Positions 12,176-18,341 of a stretch of DNA of 18,341 bases are shown here, piece after piece. The stretch is from an uncultured delta proteobacterium. GTDB lineage: Bacteria > Desulfobacterota > Syntrophorhabdia > Syntrophorhabdales > Syntrophorhabdaceae. Below the pieces are notes generated by a model, which saw only the letters and a list, made by a program, of their open reading frames with translations, was not told the origin of the DNA and did no database searches. The stretch lies in the NCBI GenBank assembly GCA_903872255.1, contig CAIQJW010000322.1, positions 1-18,341 of the forward strand, read 5' to 3'. Numbering within the stretch: the stretch's first letter is position 1; every line of letters starts with the position of its first letter. The position numbers and the translations under genes are program-made.

Positions 12176-13150
12176 TCATCCAATTCTTATCCTCGGGTCA
12201 GCCACCGCGTACGAGACATCTGCTATCAGGTTGCCTATCAGTGTGAGGAATGCACCTATTACCAGGATGCCCATAATGGTGGGATAATCCCTGGCCATGA
12301 CGCTGAAATAGAAAAGCTGGCCCATACCGGGTATCGAGAAGATGCTCTCGAAGATGACGCTTCCCCCTATGAGTCCCGGCACCGAAAGGCCGAGGATGGT
12401 AATGACCGGCAAAAGGGCGTTGCGCAGGGCATGTTTGCGGATGACTATTTTTTCCGGAAGGCCTTTGGCATAGGCGGTCGTAATGTATTCCTGCCTGAGG
12501 ACCTCGAGAAGGCTGCTTTTCATGTAACGCGATATGCCCGCGAGGCTTCCCACGGCGGATATTGCCACGGGAAGGACGAGGTGCCGCGCTATATCGGCGA
12601 TCTTTTCGAGGATGTTCATATCCTGGAAATCGTAGGATTTTATACCCGAAACAGGAAGTATCTCCAAATACACCCCGAAAAAGATCATCGCAAGTAAGGC
12701 CACCCAGAATGTCGGAGCGGCATATCCGGCGAAGACAAAAGATGTCAGCAGTTTATCCATGATAGAGTCTTTGTAACGGGCGCAATAAACGCCTATGGGG
12801 ATGCCGAATATAAAGATAAGCCCCATGGAAAGAAGATTAATGAGTATGGTGATCGGAAGCCTTTCCTTGATCTTGTCGATAACGGGCCGGCGGTCTGTGG
12901 CGAACGATGTTCCGAAATCGAACCTGACGATCCTCTTGAGCCATGTCCAGTATTGAACATGGAGAGGTTTGTCGAGACCGTAAAATGCACGGATCCTCTC
13001 GCGGGCCTCCTTTGTGACCTTGGGGTTCATCTCGGCTTCGAGCATACCGGGTTCACCCGGAACAAGATGAATGACCGCAAAAGAAACGAGAGTGATCCCG
13101 AATATCATCGGGATCATGAATAAAAGCCGTTTAGCGAGATACTGCAGCAT
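12176..13150 (-). CDS. Peptide ABC transporter permease (DppB/OppB family)
   Basis: A 324-residue inner-membrane permease with about six transmembrane segments, starting MLQYLAKRLLFMIPMIFGIT. The periplasmic stretch with GLDKPLHVQYWTWLKRI is typical of DppB-type subunits. The cytoplasmic coupling loop EYITTAYAKGLPEKIVIRKH is followed by ALRNALLPVIT. The C-terminus, SYAVADPRIRIG, is the family's natural end, so the gene is complete. The ATG lies inside the end of the binding-protein gene (20-bp overlap) with AGGTGAGG upstream, implying translational coupling. The second permease and the two ATPases that normally follow are missing from this locus; the next feature is a heptamer repeat and then yihY. 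Confidence 0.94.
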   Translation of the reverse strand: MLQYLAKRLLFMIPMIFGITLVSFAVIHLVPGEPGMLEAEMNPKVTKEARERIRAFYGLDKPLHVQYWTWLKRIVRFDFGTSFATDRRPVIDKIKERLPITILINLLSMGLIFIFGIPIGVYCARYKDSIMDKLLTSFVFAGYAAPTFWVALLAMIFFGVYLEILPVSGIKSYDFQDMNILEKIADIARHLVLPVAISAVGSLAGISRYMKSSLLEVLRQEYITTAYAKGLPEKIVIRKHALRNALLPVITILGLSVPGLIGGSVIFESIFSIPGMGQLFYFSVMARDYPTIMGILVIGAFLTLIGNLIADVSYAVADPRIRIG

Positions 13151-14771
13151 GAATTCTGTACCTCACCTGTTTTTCCGGAACGTACCACTTGATAAAATTA
13201 TACATAATTCCGGCCGGGCCCGGGTCGATCCCCTTAAAACGCCGACTAAGGGCAACCGTGCTGTACGGAACGAAAAGGAAGGTATAAGGCTGGTCTTCAG
13301 AGAGCACCTCCTGGATCCTGTCGATATATTTTTTTCTGCCGGCCTGGTCCATGGTATGGCGTGCTTTTACCAGTAACTCGTCTATCTCCTTATTTTCGTA
13401 CGATGTAAAGTTCAATTCCTTGGGTCCCTGCTTCGAAGAATGCCAGATATCGAAAAGATCGGGGTCATTGGGTATTGTCCAGCCTAAAAGAACTGCGTCA
13501 AAATTTTTCTTGTCTATAAAATCATTGACAAGGGTTGCCCATTCGAGAACGCGTATTTTCATCGTGATGCCGATAGCTGAAAATCGGCGCTGTATAAGCT
13601 CGGCGCTTTGTATGCGCACGGTATTCCCCTGGTTGACGAGGACAGTGAATTCGAACGGGATGCCGTTTTTCCTTATTTTGCCGTCCTGACCCCGTTCAAA
13701 TCCGGCCTCCTTCAAAAGGGCGAGCGCCCGTTCAGGATCGTATGCGAACTTCTTCACGTTGCCGTTGTATGCCCACATGTCAGGCTTGAAGGGCCCCGTG
13801 GCCTCTATTCCCTGCCCGAGAAGGATCCCGTCGATTATCTCCTGCTTGTTCACGGCATGGGCGAGCGCCTGGCGGACCCTTTTGTCCTTGAAGAACTTGT
13901 GCTTGAGGTTGTAGCCGATATATGTATACGCAAATGCAAGGTATTTATACCTGTTGAACTCCCGTTTAAAGGCGGGATAATCCGTCTGTTTGACATATTG
14001 CAGCGGTGTCAGCCCCATCATATCGATCGAGCTATTTTTGAGCTCGAGGAACATTGTCGCAGTATCGGGAATGATCTTCATCATGTACTTCCCGATATAC
14101 GGCCGGCCTTCGAAATATTCCGGATTGGCGGTCAGGATCACGCGATCACCGGGCACCCATTCCGTAAAGACAAAACGCCCCGTGCCAACCGGTTTCCTCT
14201 TAAGGGGTGAGGCGGTAATGTCCTGTCCTTCCAGAAGGTGCCGCGGCAGGATCCCGGAGGACCAGCTGATAAGTGCGGGAGCAAAAGGCCTGTCATAGGT
14301 TACCCTGAACGTATAGTCATCGAGCATTTCGGCTTTTTTCACGAGCTTGAAATCTCCCGAATACGGGGTCGGCGTTTTTGGATCGATCGTGACCTTGTAC
14401 GTGAACATTACATCCTGGGCGGTAAAAGGCTTGCCGTCATGCCATTTGACGCCCTTGCGGAGTTTGAATGTTATCGACAGATTGTCTTTCGATATAACCC
14501 ATGATTCGGCCAGATCGCCCACAATATTCAGGTCCCTGTCATATTTGACAAGCCCGTTATAGACATAGGAAGCGATCTCGTGCGACGACGAATCGCTGGC
14601 AAGGATCGGGATGAGATTGGAAGGCTCGCCGATCGAGCCCGTTACGATCATGTCACCGTATGCAGGCGTGCCCGGATCATCATATGATGCCGCATCTTTT
14701 TTCTTGCCGCACGAAAGAAGGAGCGCAAAACAAAGAAAAAAAAGCAGGATCAGTCTTTTTTTGGTTGCCAT
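13131..14771 (-). CDS. Peptide-binding lipoprotein, ABC family 5 (DppA/OppA-like)
   Basis: An extracytoplasmic solute-binding protein of family 5, about 546 residues. From the ATG at 14771 the N-terminus is MATKKRLILLFFLCFALLLS, then the lipobox Cys at residue 21 (LLSC), so it is a lipoprotein. Gly at +2 does not signal inner-membrane retention. Family 5 motifs follow: DMIVTGSIGEPSNLIPILAS, the NIVGDLAESWVIS segment with KLRKGVKWHDGKPFTAQDV, and GTGRFVFTEWVPGD. A GTG two codons upstream (14777) is an alternative start; neither has a strong ribosome binding site. It overlaps the permease gene by 20 bp. The substrate is probably di- or oligopeptides, but nickel or other small ligands are also carried by this family. 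Confidence 0.94.
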   Translation of the reverse strand: MATKKRLILLFFLCFALLLSCGKKKDAASYDDPGTPAYGDMIVTGSIGEPSNLIPILASDSSSHEIASYVYNGLVKYDRDLNIVGDLAESWVISKDNLSITFKLRKGVKWHDGKPFTAQDVMFTYKVTIDPKTPTPYSGDFKLVKKAEMLDDYTFRVTYDRPFAPALISWSSGILPRHLLEGQDITASPLKRKPVGTGRFVFTEWVPGDRVILTANPEYFEGRPYIGKYMMKIIPDTATMFLELKNSSIDMMGLTPLQYVKQTDYPAFKREFNRYKYLAFAYTYIGYNLKHKFFKDKRVRQALAHAVNKQEIIDGILLGQGIEATGPFKPDMWAYNGNVKKFAYDPERALALLKEAGFERGQDGKIRKNGIPFEFTVLVNQGNTVRIQSAELIQRRFSAIGITMKIRVLEWATLVNDFIDKKNFDAVLLGWTIPNDPDLFDIWHSSKQGPKELNFTSYENKEIDELLVKARHTMDQAGRKKYIDRIQEVLSEDQPYTFLFVPYSTVALSRRFKGIDPGPAGIMYNFIKWYVPEKQVRYRIHAAVSR

Positions 14772-14788
14772 TGCCACAATTGAAGCTA

Positions 14789-14818
14789 ATTCTAGCAGAT
14801 AAGCCCCGGCAAAGTAAA
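14789..14818 (-). promoter_or_regulatory. Putative promoter of the peptide transporter genes
   Basis: On the minus strand TTTACT (14818-14813), an 18-bp spacer and TAGAAT (14794-14789) match consensus at 4 and 5 of 6 positions. The predicted start near 14782 leaves a leader of only about 10 bases before the ATG at 14771. That would agree with the lack of a ribosome binding site there. Confidence 0.42.
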
Positions 14819-14873
14819 GAAAGCCTGGCCGGAACCGAACTCAAGGGTTTTAATGCGCTTCCTGTTTAATCTC

Positions 14874-14902
14874 TTGAAAACGTTTGGCGAATCCTATATA
14901 AC
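14874..14902 (+). promoter_or_regulatory. Promoter of the KAS III/nitroreductase unit
   Basis: TTGAAA (14874-14879), a 17-bp spacer and TATAAC (14897-14902) form a strong sigma-70-type promoter. The predicted start near 14909 gives a leader of about 105 bases. ATGAGTT (14903-14909) and AACTCAT (14949-14955) form an inverted repeat directly after the -10. Confidence 0.62.
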
Positions 14903-15013
14903 ATGAGTTGGGTCTGCAAGGAGTGTAATACCGGCGCCGAACGTACTTAACTCATCGATTTGATCTGCCGCGAGCCCTGTTGCCAATGAAACGATTGGAG
15001 TCTGGTTACTAAA

Positions 15014-15958
15014 ATGTACATCAATGCCATCTCACATTATTTGCCGTCAACGCTTATCCAAAACAATTATTATACACAGCTTAAAGGCTTTACCGATGAA
15101 TGGATATTTCAAAGATCGGGTATCAGGCAGCGCACATGGGCCGCAGATAACGAAAACACCCATACGATGGCCATTGAGGCAGTCGCGTCTCTCGTTAACG
15201 GGTTGCCCCGCGATATATCAGATGTTGACCTTATCGTTGGTGCGACCTACACACCTTATGACACGGTGGGGACCCTTGCGCATGCAGTGCAGGGCCATTT
15301 CAATATACATCCGGCAGCAGCCGTTACCATTACCTCGGCGTGCTCTTCATTTATAAATGCAGTTGAAATAGTCGAGGGTTATTTCGCAACAGGTAAATCA
15401 AAAAAAGCCCTTGTGATCGCTTCCGAACATAATCACAGCTACAGCAGCGAAGATTGCGATCAATCGGCACATCTCTGGGGAGACGGCGCCGGATGCGTTC
15501 TCATCTCTGCCGAACGATGCTCGCCCGGCGACATTCAAATTATCGATGTGCATACTTCAGGTTTGGGTCATATCGGTAAAGGTGTCGGCGGGATTTGTTT
15601 AAAGCCATCCGCTGGCGGGCTGACAATGCCGTATGGCCGGGATATTTATATCAATGCCTGCAAATTTATGGCGGCCGAAGCAAGGGATATCGTAGAAAAG
15701 AACCGATACATGCTCGATGATATAAATTATCTTGTGCCCCACCAGGCAAATTCCAGGATAATGGATCACGTTGCAAAAATCCTCGGCCTCGACGCGTCCA
15801 AAGTCATCTCGAATATAGAGGATACGGGCAATACCGGTTGCGCCAGCACACTTATATGCCTTTCGCAAAACTGGCAGAGGTTTACAAAAGAGGACCTCAT
15901 CGTTGTCACCGTATTCGGCGGGGGATATTCCAGCGGCGCAATGTTGCTTAGAAAATAG
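15014..15958 (+). CDS. 3-oxoacyl-ACP synthase III (FabH-like)
   Basis: A 314-residue thiolase-fold condensing enzyme, close to the usual FabH length of about 317. The catalytic triad is complete: Cys110 in TSACSSF, His243 in VPHQAN and Asn273 in DTGNTGCAS. DEWIFQRSGIRQR near residue 28 and LWGDGAGCVL near 154 are family landmarks. Such enzymes condense an acyl-CoA with malonyl-ACP to start fatty-acid chains, or make specialised ketoacyl products. No fab, acp or plsX genes flank it, so housekeeping versus specialised use is undecided. The nearest GGAG is 13 bases before the ATG, a loose ribosome binding site. The nitroreductase gene starts 10 bp after its TAG stop. Confidence 0.93.
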   Translation: MYINAISHYLPSTLIQNNYYTQLKGFTDEWIFQRSGIRQRTWAADNENTHTMAIEAVASLVNGLPRDISDVDLIVGATYTPYDTVGTLAHAVQGHFNIHPAAAVTITSACSSFINAVEIVEGYFATGKSKKALVIASEHNHSYSSEDCDQSAHLWGDGAGCVLISAERCSPGDIQIIDVHTSGLGHIGKGVGGICLKPSAGGLTMPYGRDIYINACKFMAAEARDIVEKNRYMLDDINYLVPHQANSRIMDHVAKILGLDASKVISNIEDTGNTGCASTLICLSQNWQRFTKEDLIVVTVFGGGYSSGAMLLRK

Positions 15959-15968
15959 GTGATGAGTT

Positions 15969-16532
15969 ATGGACCTTCTTAAAGCTATACACGACAGAAG
16001 GAGTGTCAGGAAATATAGAAGCGATGACGTCCCTGACGAGATATTGACCGAGATCCTCGAAGCGGCCCGGCGTTCGCCGTCGTGGGCGAATACTCAGGTT
16101 TGCCGCTTTATCGTCGTCAAAGACGCCGGGGTAAAGGAAGGCCTGCAAAATTGCCTCGGCCCCCAGAATCCCGCAAGGGCCGCCATTATTGAGGCACCCG
16201 TCGTTATCTGTGTTGCCGCACAAAGAAATATGTCGGGGTGCCGCAACGGGACACCGACGACGAACAAAGGCGACTGGTTTATGTTCGATGCCGGAATTGC
16301 GATGGAACATATCTCTCTCGCCGCATGGAGCTTCGGCCTGGGTTCGGTCCACGTTGGAAGCTTTGATGCAAAAAAAGCGGAAGATATCCTGCAGATCCCT
16401 GAAGGGTACAGCATTACGGGAATGATGCCCGTCGGGTACTTCGACGAGGTACCCCGTCAGGCTCCGCGAAAACCCCTTTCCGAGATCACATACATCAATC
16501 AATTCGGCCGGGCACTTTTTGGCGACAAATAA
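15969..16532 (+). CDS. Nitroreductase family protein (FMN-dependent)
   Basis: A 187-residue single-domain flavoprotein, expected to act as a homodimer. The FMN-phosphate motif DRRSVRKYRSDDVPDE is at about 8-23. ARRSPSWANTQVCRFIVVKD follows at about 33-52. The late segment SLAAWSFGLGSVHVGSF continues to GYSITGMMPVGYFDE, the usual C-terminal FMN and dimer region. Members reduce nitro groups, quinones, enones or other substrates with NAD(P)H; nothing here identifies the physiological one. A GGTGATGAG ribosome binding site overlaps the gap after the FabH-like gene, so the two are almost certainly one transcript. Its end converges on the metallopeptidase gene with a 47-bp gap. Confidence 0.94.
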   Translation: MDLLKAIHDRRSVRKYRSDDVPDEILTEILEAARRSPSWANTQVCRFIVVKDAGVKEGLQNCLGPQNPARAAIIEAPVVICVAAQRNMSGCRNGTPTTNKGDWFMFDAGIAMEHISLAAWSFGLGSVHVGSFDAKKAEDILQIPEGYSITGMMPVGYFDEVPRQAPRKPLSEITYINQFGRALFGDK

Positions 16533-16579
16533 TAGAAAATAAATACTGATTTCACGCCGGGCACACGGTGGGCGGACTC

Positions 16580-16960
16580 TTACCCATACCCCAGTTCTTC
16601 GAGCCTCTCTTCCGTCATGCCGATGTAATGGGCTACCTCGTGTACGACCGTGACCTCTATCTCCTCCTCCAGTTCTTCCCGGGTTTCGCACATTTCCTCG
16701 AGAGGTTCCTGAAAAAGATAGATCATATCGGGATAGAGCGGGGGGACCGTGACCGAGCGTTCGATCATGGGAACACCTTGGAAAAGGCCGAGCGGGTATT
16801 CGCCGGGCGGGATCTCCATTTCCCTCATCATTCGCCGCGATGGCCTTTTTTTCACAGAGATCACGATATTTTCAAGATACTGTCTTATCTCGTTGGGGAT
16901 GTTCTCTATCGCTTTTGCGACTATTCGGTCAAATTCAGTTTCATCCAGTTTGATCGGCAT
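16580..16960 (-). CDS. Metallopeptidase family protein (minimal zincin)
   Basis: A 126-residue cytoplasmic protein of the small zincin-like metallopeptidase family. His107, Glu108, His111 and Gly114 form HEVAHYIG, the zinc-binding motif, followed by MTEERLEELGYG with an acidic third-ligand candidate at Glu118. The middle has IPPGEYPLGLFQG and PDMIYLFQEPLEE, which are typical of this short family. The natural substrate is unknown. It starts 24 bp after the NUDIX stop with GGGAAG upstream, and is the last gene of a three-gene unit. Confidence 0.92.
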   Translation of the reverse strand: MPIKLDETEFDRIVAKAIENIPNEIRQYLENIVISVKKRPSRRMMREMEIPPGEYPLGLFQGVPMIERSVTVPPLYPDMIYLFQEPLEEMCETREELEEEIEVTVVHEVAHYIGMTEERLEELGYG

Positions 16961-16984
16961 AGATATCTTCCCGGGAAAATGAAA

Positions 16985-17593
16985 TCAAAAACGTGCATGC
17001 GGCATTTTATCGATCCTTTCGAGAATGGCGACAAATTCACTGAGAATGATCGCCGTGGCCCCCCATACTTTTCTTCCGTGCACATCAAAATAGGGAATGC
17101 GCCGCTCTGTCCCGTCTATGACCCAATTTTCGACACTTATGTTTCTTGCGTCAAAAAAATGAGAAACGGGAACCTCGAGAATATTGAGGACTTCATCCTC
17201 CTCAATCATAAAGGCCGGACGGTAAGGCAGATATGCAATGAACGGGTAAACATGAAAATTGCTTGGTTCTATATATATGGGTGTCAACTCACCCAGTATG
17301 CTCACATCGTCACCGCACACACCAAGCTCTTCGCACGTTTCGCGAAGAGCCGTCCCGGCAAGCGACATATCCCCGGGTTCAGCACTTCCGCCGGGCAAAC
17401 TGACCTGGCCCTTATGAACGGTCACCTTGTCGGTGCGAACCGTCAGAACGATAAAGGGTGTATTGGGTTCGTCGCCCGGATAGATGAGCAGCATGACGGC
17501 CCCGACTGCCTGGGCCCCCTTCCCGGGTGGAGGCGCGAATGCCCGGTGCGATGGTGACATACGCACCTGCGCCTCATAACCCGGCAACGGCAT
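16985..17593 (-). CDS. NUDIX hydrolase, CoA pyrophosphatase type
   Basis: A 202-residue NUDIX protein. Residues from about 60 carry TVHKGQVSLPGGSAEPGD, the CoA-pyrophosphatase (UPF0035) signature. The NUDIX box follows with ALRETCEELGV, giving the Mg2+ ligands. Such enzymes cleave CoA to phosphopantetheine and 3',5'-ADP, controlling CoA turnover. The ATG at 17593 has AAAAAAGG eight bases upstream, the best start. A TTG at 17599 is also open. Twenty codons upstream of the ATG remain open and look protein-like (FTPENIKKALQ), back to the TAG stop of the preceding gene in the same frame. It lies between the 94-residue gene and the metallopeptidase gene on one transcript. Confidence 0.93.
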   Translation of the reverse strand: MPLPGYEAQVRMSPSHRAFAPPPGKGAQAVGAVMLLIYPGDEPNTPFIVLTVRTDKVTVHKGQVSLPGGSAEPGDMSLAGTALRETCEELGVCGDDVSILGELTPIYIEPSNFHVYPFIAYLPYRPAFMIEEDEVLNILEVPVSHFFDARNISVENWVIDGTERRIPYFDVHGRKVWGATAIILSEFVAILERIDKMPHARF

Positions 17594-17653
17594 CTGCAAT
17601 GCCTTTTTTATATTCTCAGGAGTAAACCTGTCCCCGATAACGCCCTCTTTAAC

Positions 17654-17938
17654 CTAGAGAACCCCCAGACCAACGCCAACCATGCCAGGGCCGGAATCGT
17701 ATGCTTCCGTCAAGGCCCGGGAATCATCTTCGATCTCGCCCTCGATGCGCATGGTTACCTTTCTGATCTCGGCGATTATTCCAATACCCGTTTTGAAGGG
17801 ATCCTTGGCCGAACTTATCTGTGCTATTGCCATTTCTTCAACATTCTTGAGTGCCGCAATAAGACCTTTGTCGATCTTGAGAGCTTCCTTCTTGGGGGGT
17901 GCAGCTTTTTTCTTTGCCTTTGGTTTCACCGCTGCCAT
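17654..17938 (-). CDS. Hypothetical basic-tailed protein, 94 aa
   Basis: I do not recognise this protein. Its first 20 residues are almost entirely Ala, Lys and Pro, a disordered tail like those of nucleic-acid-binding or histone-H1-like proteins. Residues about 22-75 are predicted helical (GLIAALKNVEEMAIAQISSA, then IAEIRKVTMRIEGEIEDDSR). The C-terminus is glycine/valine-rich and hydrophobic (MVGVGLGVL). There is no signal peptide. AAGGAGGTG before the ATG and a promoter of TTGACG, 16 bp, TATAAT indicate very high expression. The TAG stop is in frame with the downstream NUDIX gene, 60 bases before its ATG. Confidence 0.75.
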   Translation of the reverse strand: MAAVKPKAKKKAAPPKKEALKIDKGLIAALKNVEEMAIAQISSAKDPFKTGIGIIAEIRKVTMRIEGEIEDDSRALTEAYDSGPGMVGVGLGVL

Positions 17939-18015
17939 ACAACACCTCCTTTAAGATGTGTCAGCATCGCATATGGGGAAAATCCCTAAAACCCGGAAAG
18001 TTTATCCATACCTTA

Positions 18016-18043
18016 ATTATATTGTTAATAGTTCATTCGTCAA
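18016..18043 (-). promoter_or_regulatory. Strong sigma-70-type promoter of the 94-aa/NUDIX/peptidase unit
   Basis: On the minus strand TTGACG (18043-18038), a 16-bp spacer and a perfect TATAAT (18021-18016) give a near-consensus promoter. The predicted start at about 18009 leaves a leader of about 70 bases before the ATG at 17938. Confidence 0.72.
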
Positions 18044-18193
18044 GCGACTTGTGAAAAACATAGTTATGTCCATCACACCGCCGGGATGACGGCGGGCGGG
18101 GTGCCATTGGTACGTCGGCAGTCCACGATGTCGTGACGCTCAACACGCAGAACGTAGAACGGTCTTTTTCAGATTCACGGCCAATATGAGTCC
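18044..18193. other. Intergenic gap between two divergent promoters
   Basis: This stretch separates the divergent promoters at 18016-18043 and 18194-18222. I see no gene in it. The only structure noted is a hairpin with stem CCGCCG/CGGCGG (18078-18083 and 18090-18095) and a 6-base loop. It lacks a T-tract on either strand, so it is not a convincing terminator. Confidence 0.5.
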
Positions 18194-18222
18194 TTGAAAG
18201 AATTCCGCTTTTTTAATAGAAT
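18194..18222 (+). promoter_or_regulatory. Promoter of the truncated right-edge gene
   Basis: TTGAAA (18194-18199), a 17-bp spacer and TAGAAT (18217-18222) predict a start near 18229, about 20 bases before the proposed TTG start codon at 18250. Confidence 0.6.
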
Positions 18223-18249
18223 GTCCAAAACCATTCAAAAAGGAAAGAC

Positions 18250-18341
18250 TTGGGCCGCCAGAGCAGCGACACTTCCGATTTCGATGCGGTGATAAGAAAG
18301 CATGTCTGGAAATTGGTCGCGATCGGCTCCGCCTTCGGGGT
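18250..18341 (+). CDS. Partial CDS, N-terminus only, cut by window edge
   Basis: Thirty codons are visible, starting at TTG with AGGA five bases upstream and a good promoter 28 bases ahead. TAA and TAG in the same frame lie just upstream, so no longer start with ATG or GTG is available. The peptide is a polar stretch (GRQSSDTSDFDAVIRKHVW) turning hydrophobic (KLVAIGSAFG), and codons are GC-rich at third positions like the neighbours. The 'IRKHVW-hydrophobic' pattern recalls proteins that begin with an amphipathic helix before a membrane-associated region, but it is too short to identify. Confidence 0.52.
   Translation, partial: MGRQSSDTSDFDAVIRKHVWKLVAIGSAFG

Noticed and set aside
16568..17557. 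329-codon plus-strand reading frame
   Set aside because: It lies antisense to the NUDIX and metallopeptidase genes, both of which have clear family motifs and ribosome binding sites; its translation shows no recognisable domain.
17640..17660. Pyrrolysine-type recoding of the TAG between the 94-aa and NUDIX genes
   Set aside because: TAG also ends the FabH-like gene and the 104-aa gene in this window as an ordinary stop, and the NUDIX gene has its own ATG with a good ribosome binding site. Kept only as a low-level readthrough question.
18078..18095. CCGCCG/CGGCGG hairpin as a terminator
   Set aside because: No T-tract on either strand and no gene ends nearby; both flanking genes point away from it.

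Overview
The window reads as chromosomal DNA from a motile, probably Gram-negative anaerobe. A siroheme-decarboxylase-type protein (alternative haem or haem d1 route), a DUF362 protein with a four-cysteine tail, a peptide-binding lipoprotein and a sigma-28 (FliA-type) promoter together suggest a deltaproteobacterium-like lineage such as the Desulfobacterota. That placement is an inference from gene content; no rRNA or other marker is present. No phage, transposase, integron or CRISPR array is visible.

Layout. At 28-831 a MarR regulator faces away from a small YjfB-like motility protein; the regulator's promoter is overlaid by a 31-bp dyad operator, and the small gene has a near-consensus sigma-28 promoter. 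At 930-3632 a GNAT-like/DUF362 fusion converges on an SDR oxidoreductase, and the gap is filled by a 7-bp repeat element: 15 direct copies, a central hairpin, then 4 inverted copies. At 3673-4182 a small unknown protein is read from a promoter that overlaps the SDR promoter face to face, and it ends in an intrinsic terminator. At 4201-8060 a promoter leads into a yybP-ykoY (Mn2+) riboswitch, a P2-type cation ATPase and, 33 bp later, an uncharacterised protein with the motif order of class III nucleotide cyclases but altered catalytic positions. At 8184-11226 a siroheme-decarboxylase-like gene is followed by polA. polA overlaps the convergent yihY gene by 47 bp.

From 12084 to 12171 a second 7-bp repeat element, with a different unit but the same direct-spacer-inverted plan, separates yihY from a peptide ABC permease and its lipoprotein binding protein. 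The remaining transporter subunits are absent here. Divergent from that pair, a FabH-like ketoacyl synthase III and a nitroreductase form a two-gene unit (14874-16532). Converging on it from the right is a three-gene unit: an unknown 94-residue basic protein with a very strong promoter and ribosome binding site, a CoA-pyrophosphatase-type NUDIX hydrolase, and a small zincin-like metallopeptidase. A truncated gene with a good promoter begins at 18250 and runs off the window.

The best leads are the Mn2+-riboswitch ATPase with its linked cyclase-like protein, the paired heptamer elements, the sigma-28-driven small protein, and the in-frame amber junction between the 94-residue protein and the NUDIX gene.
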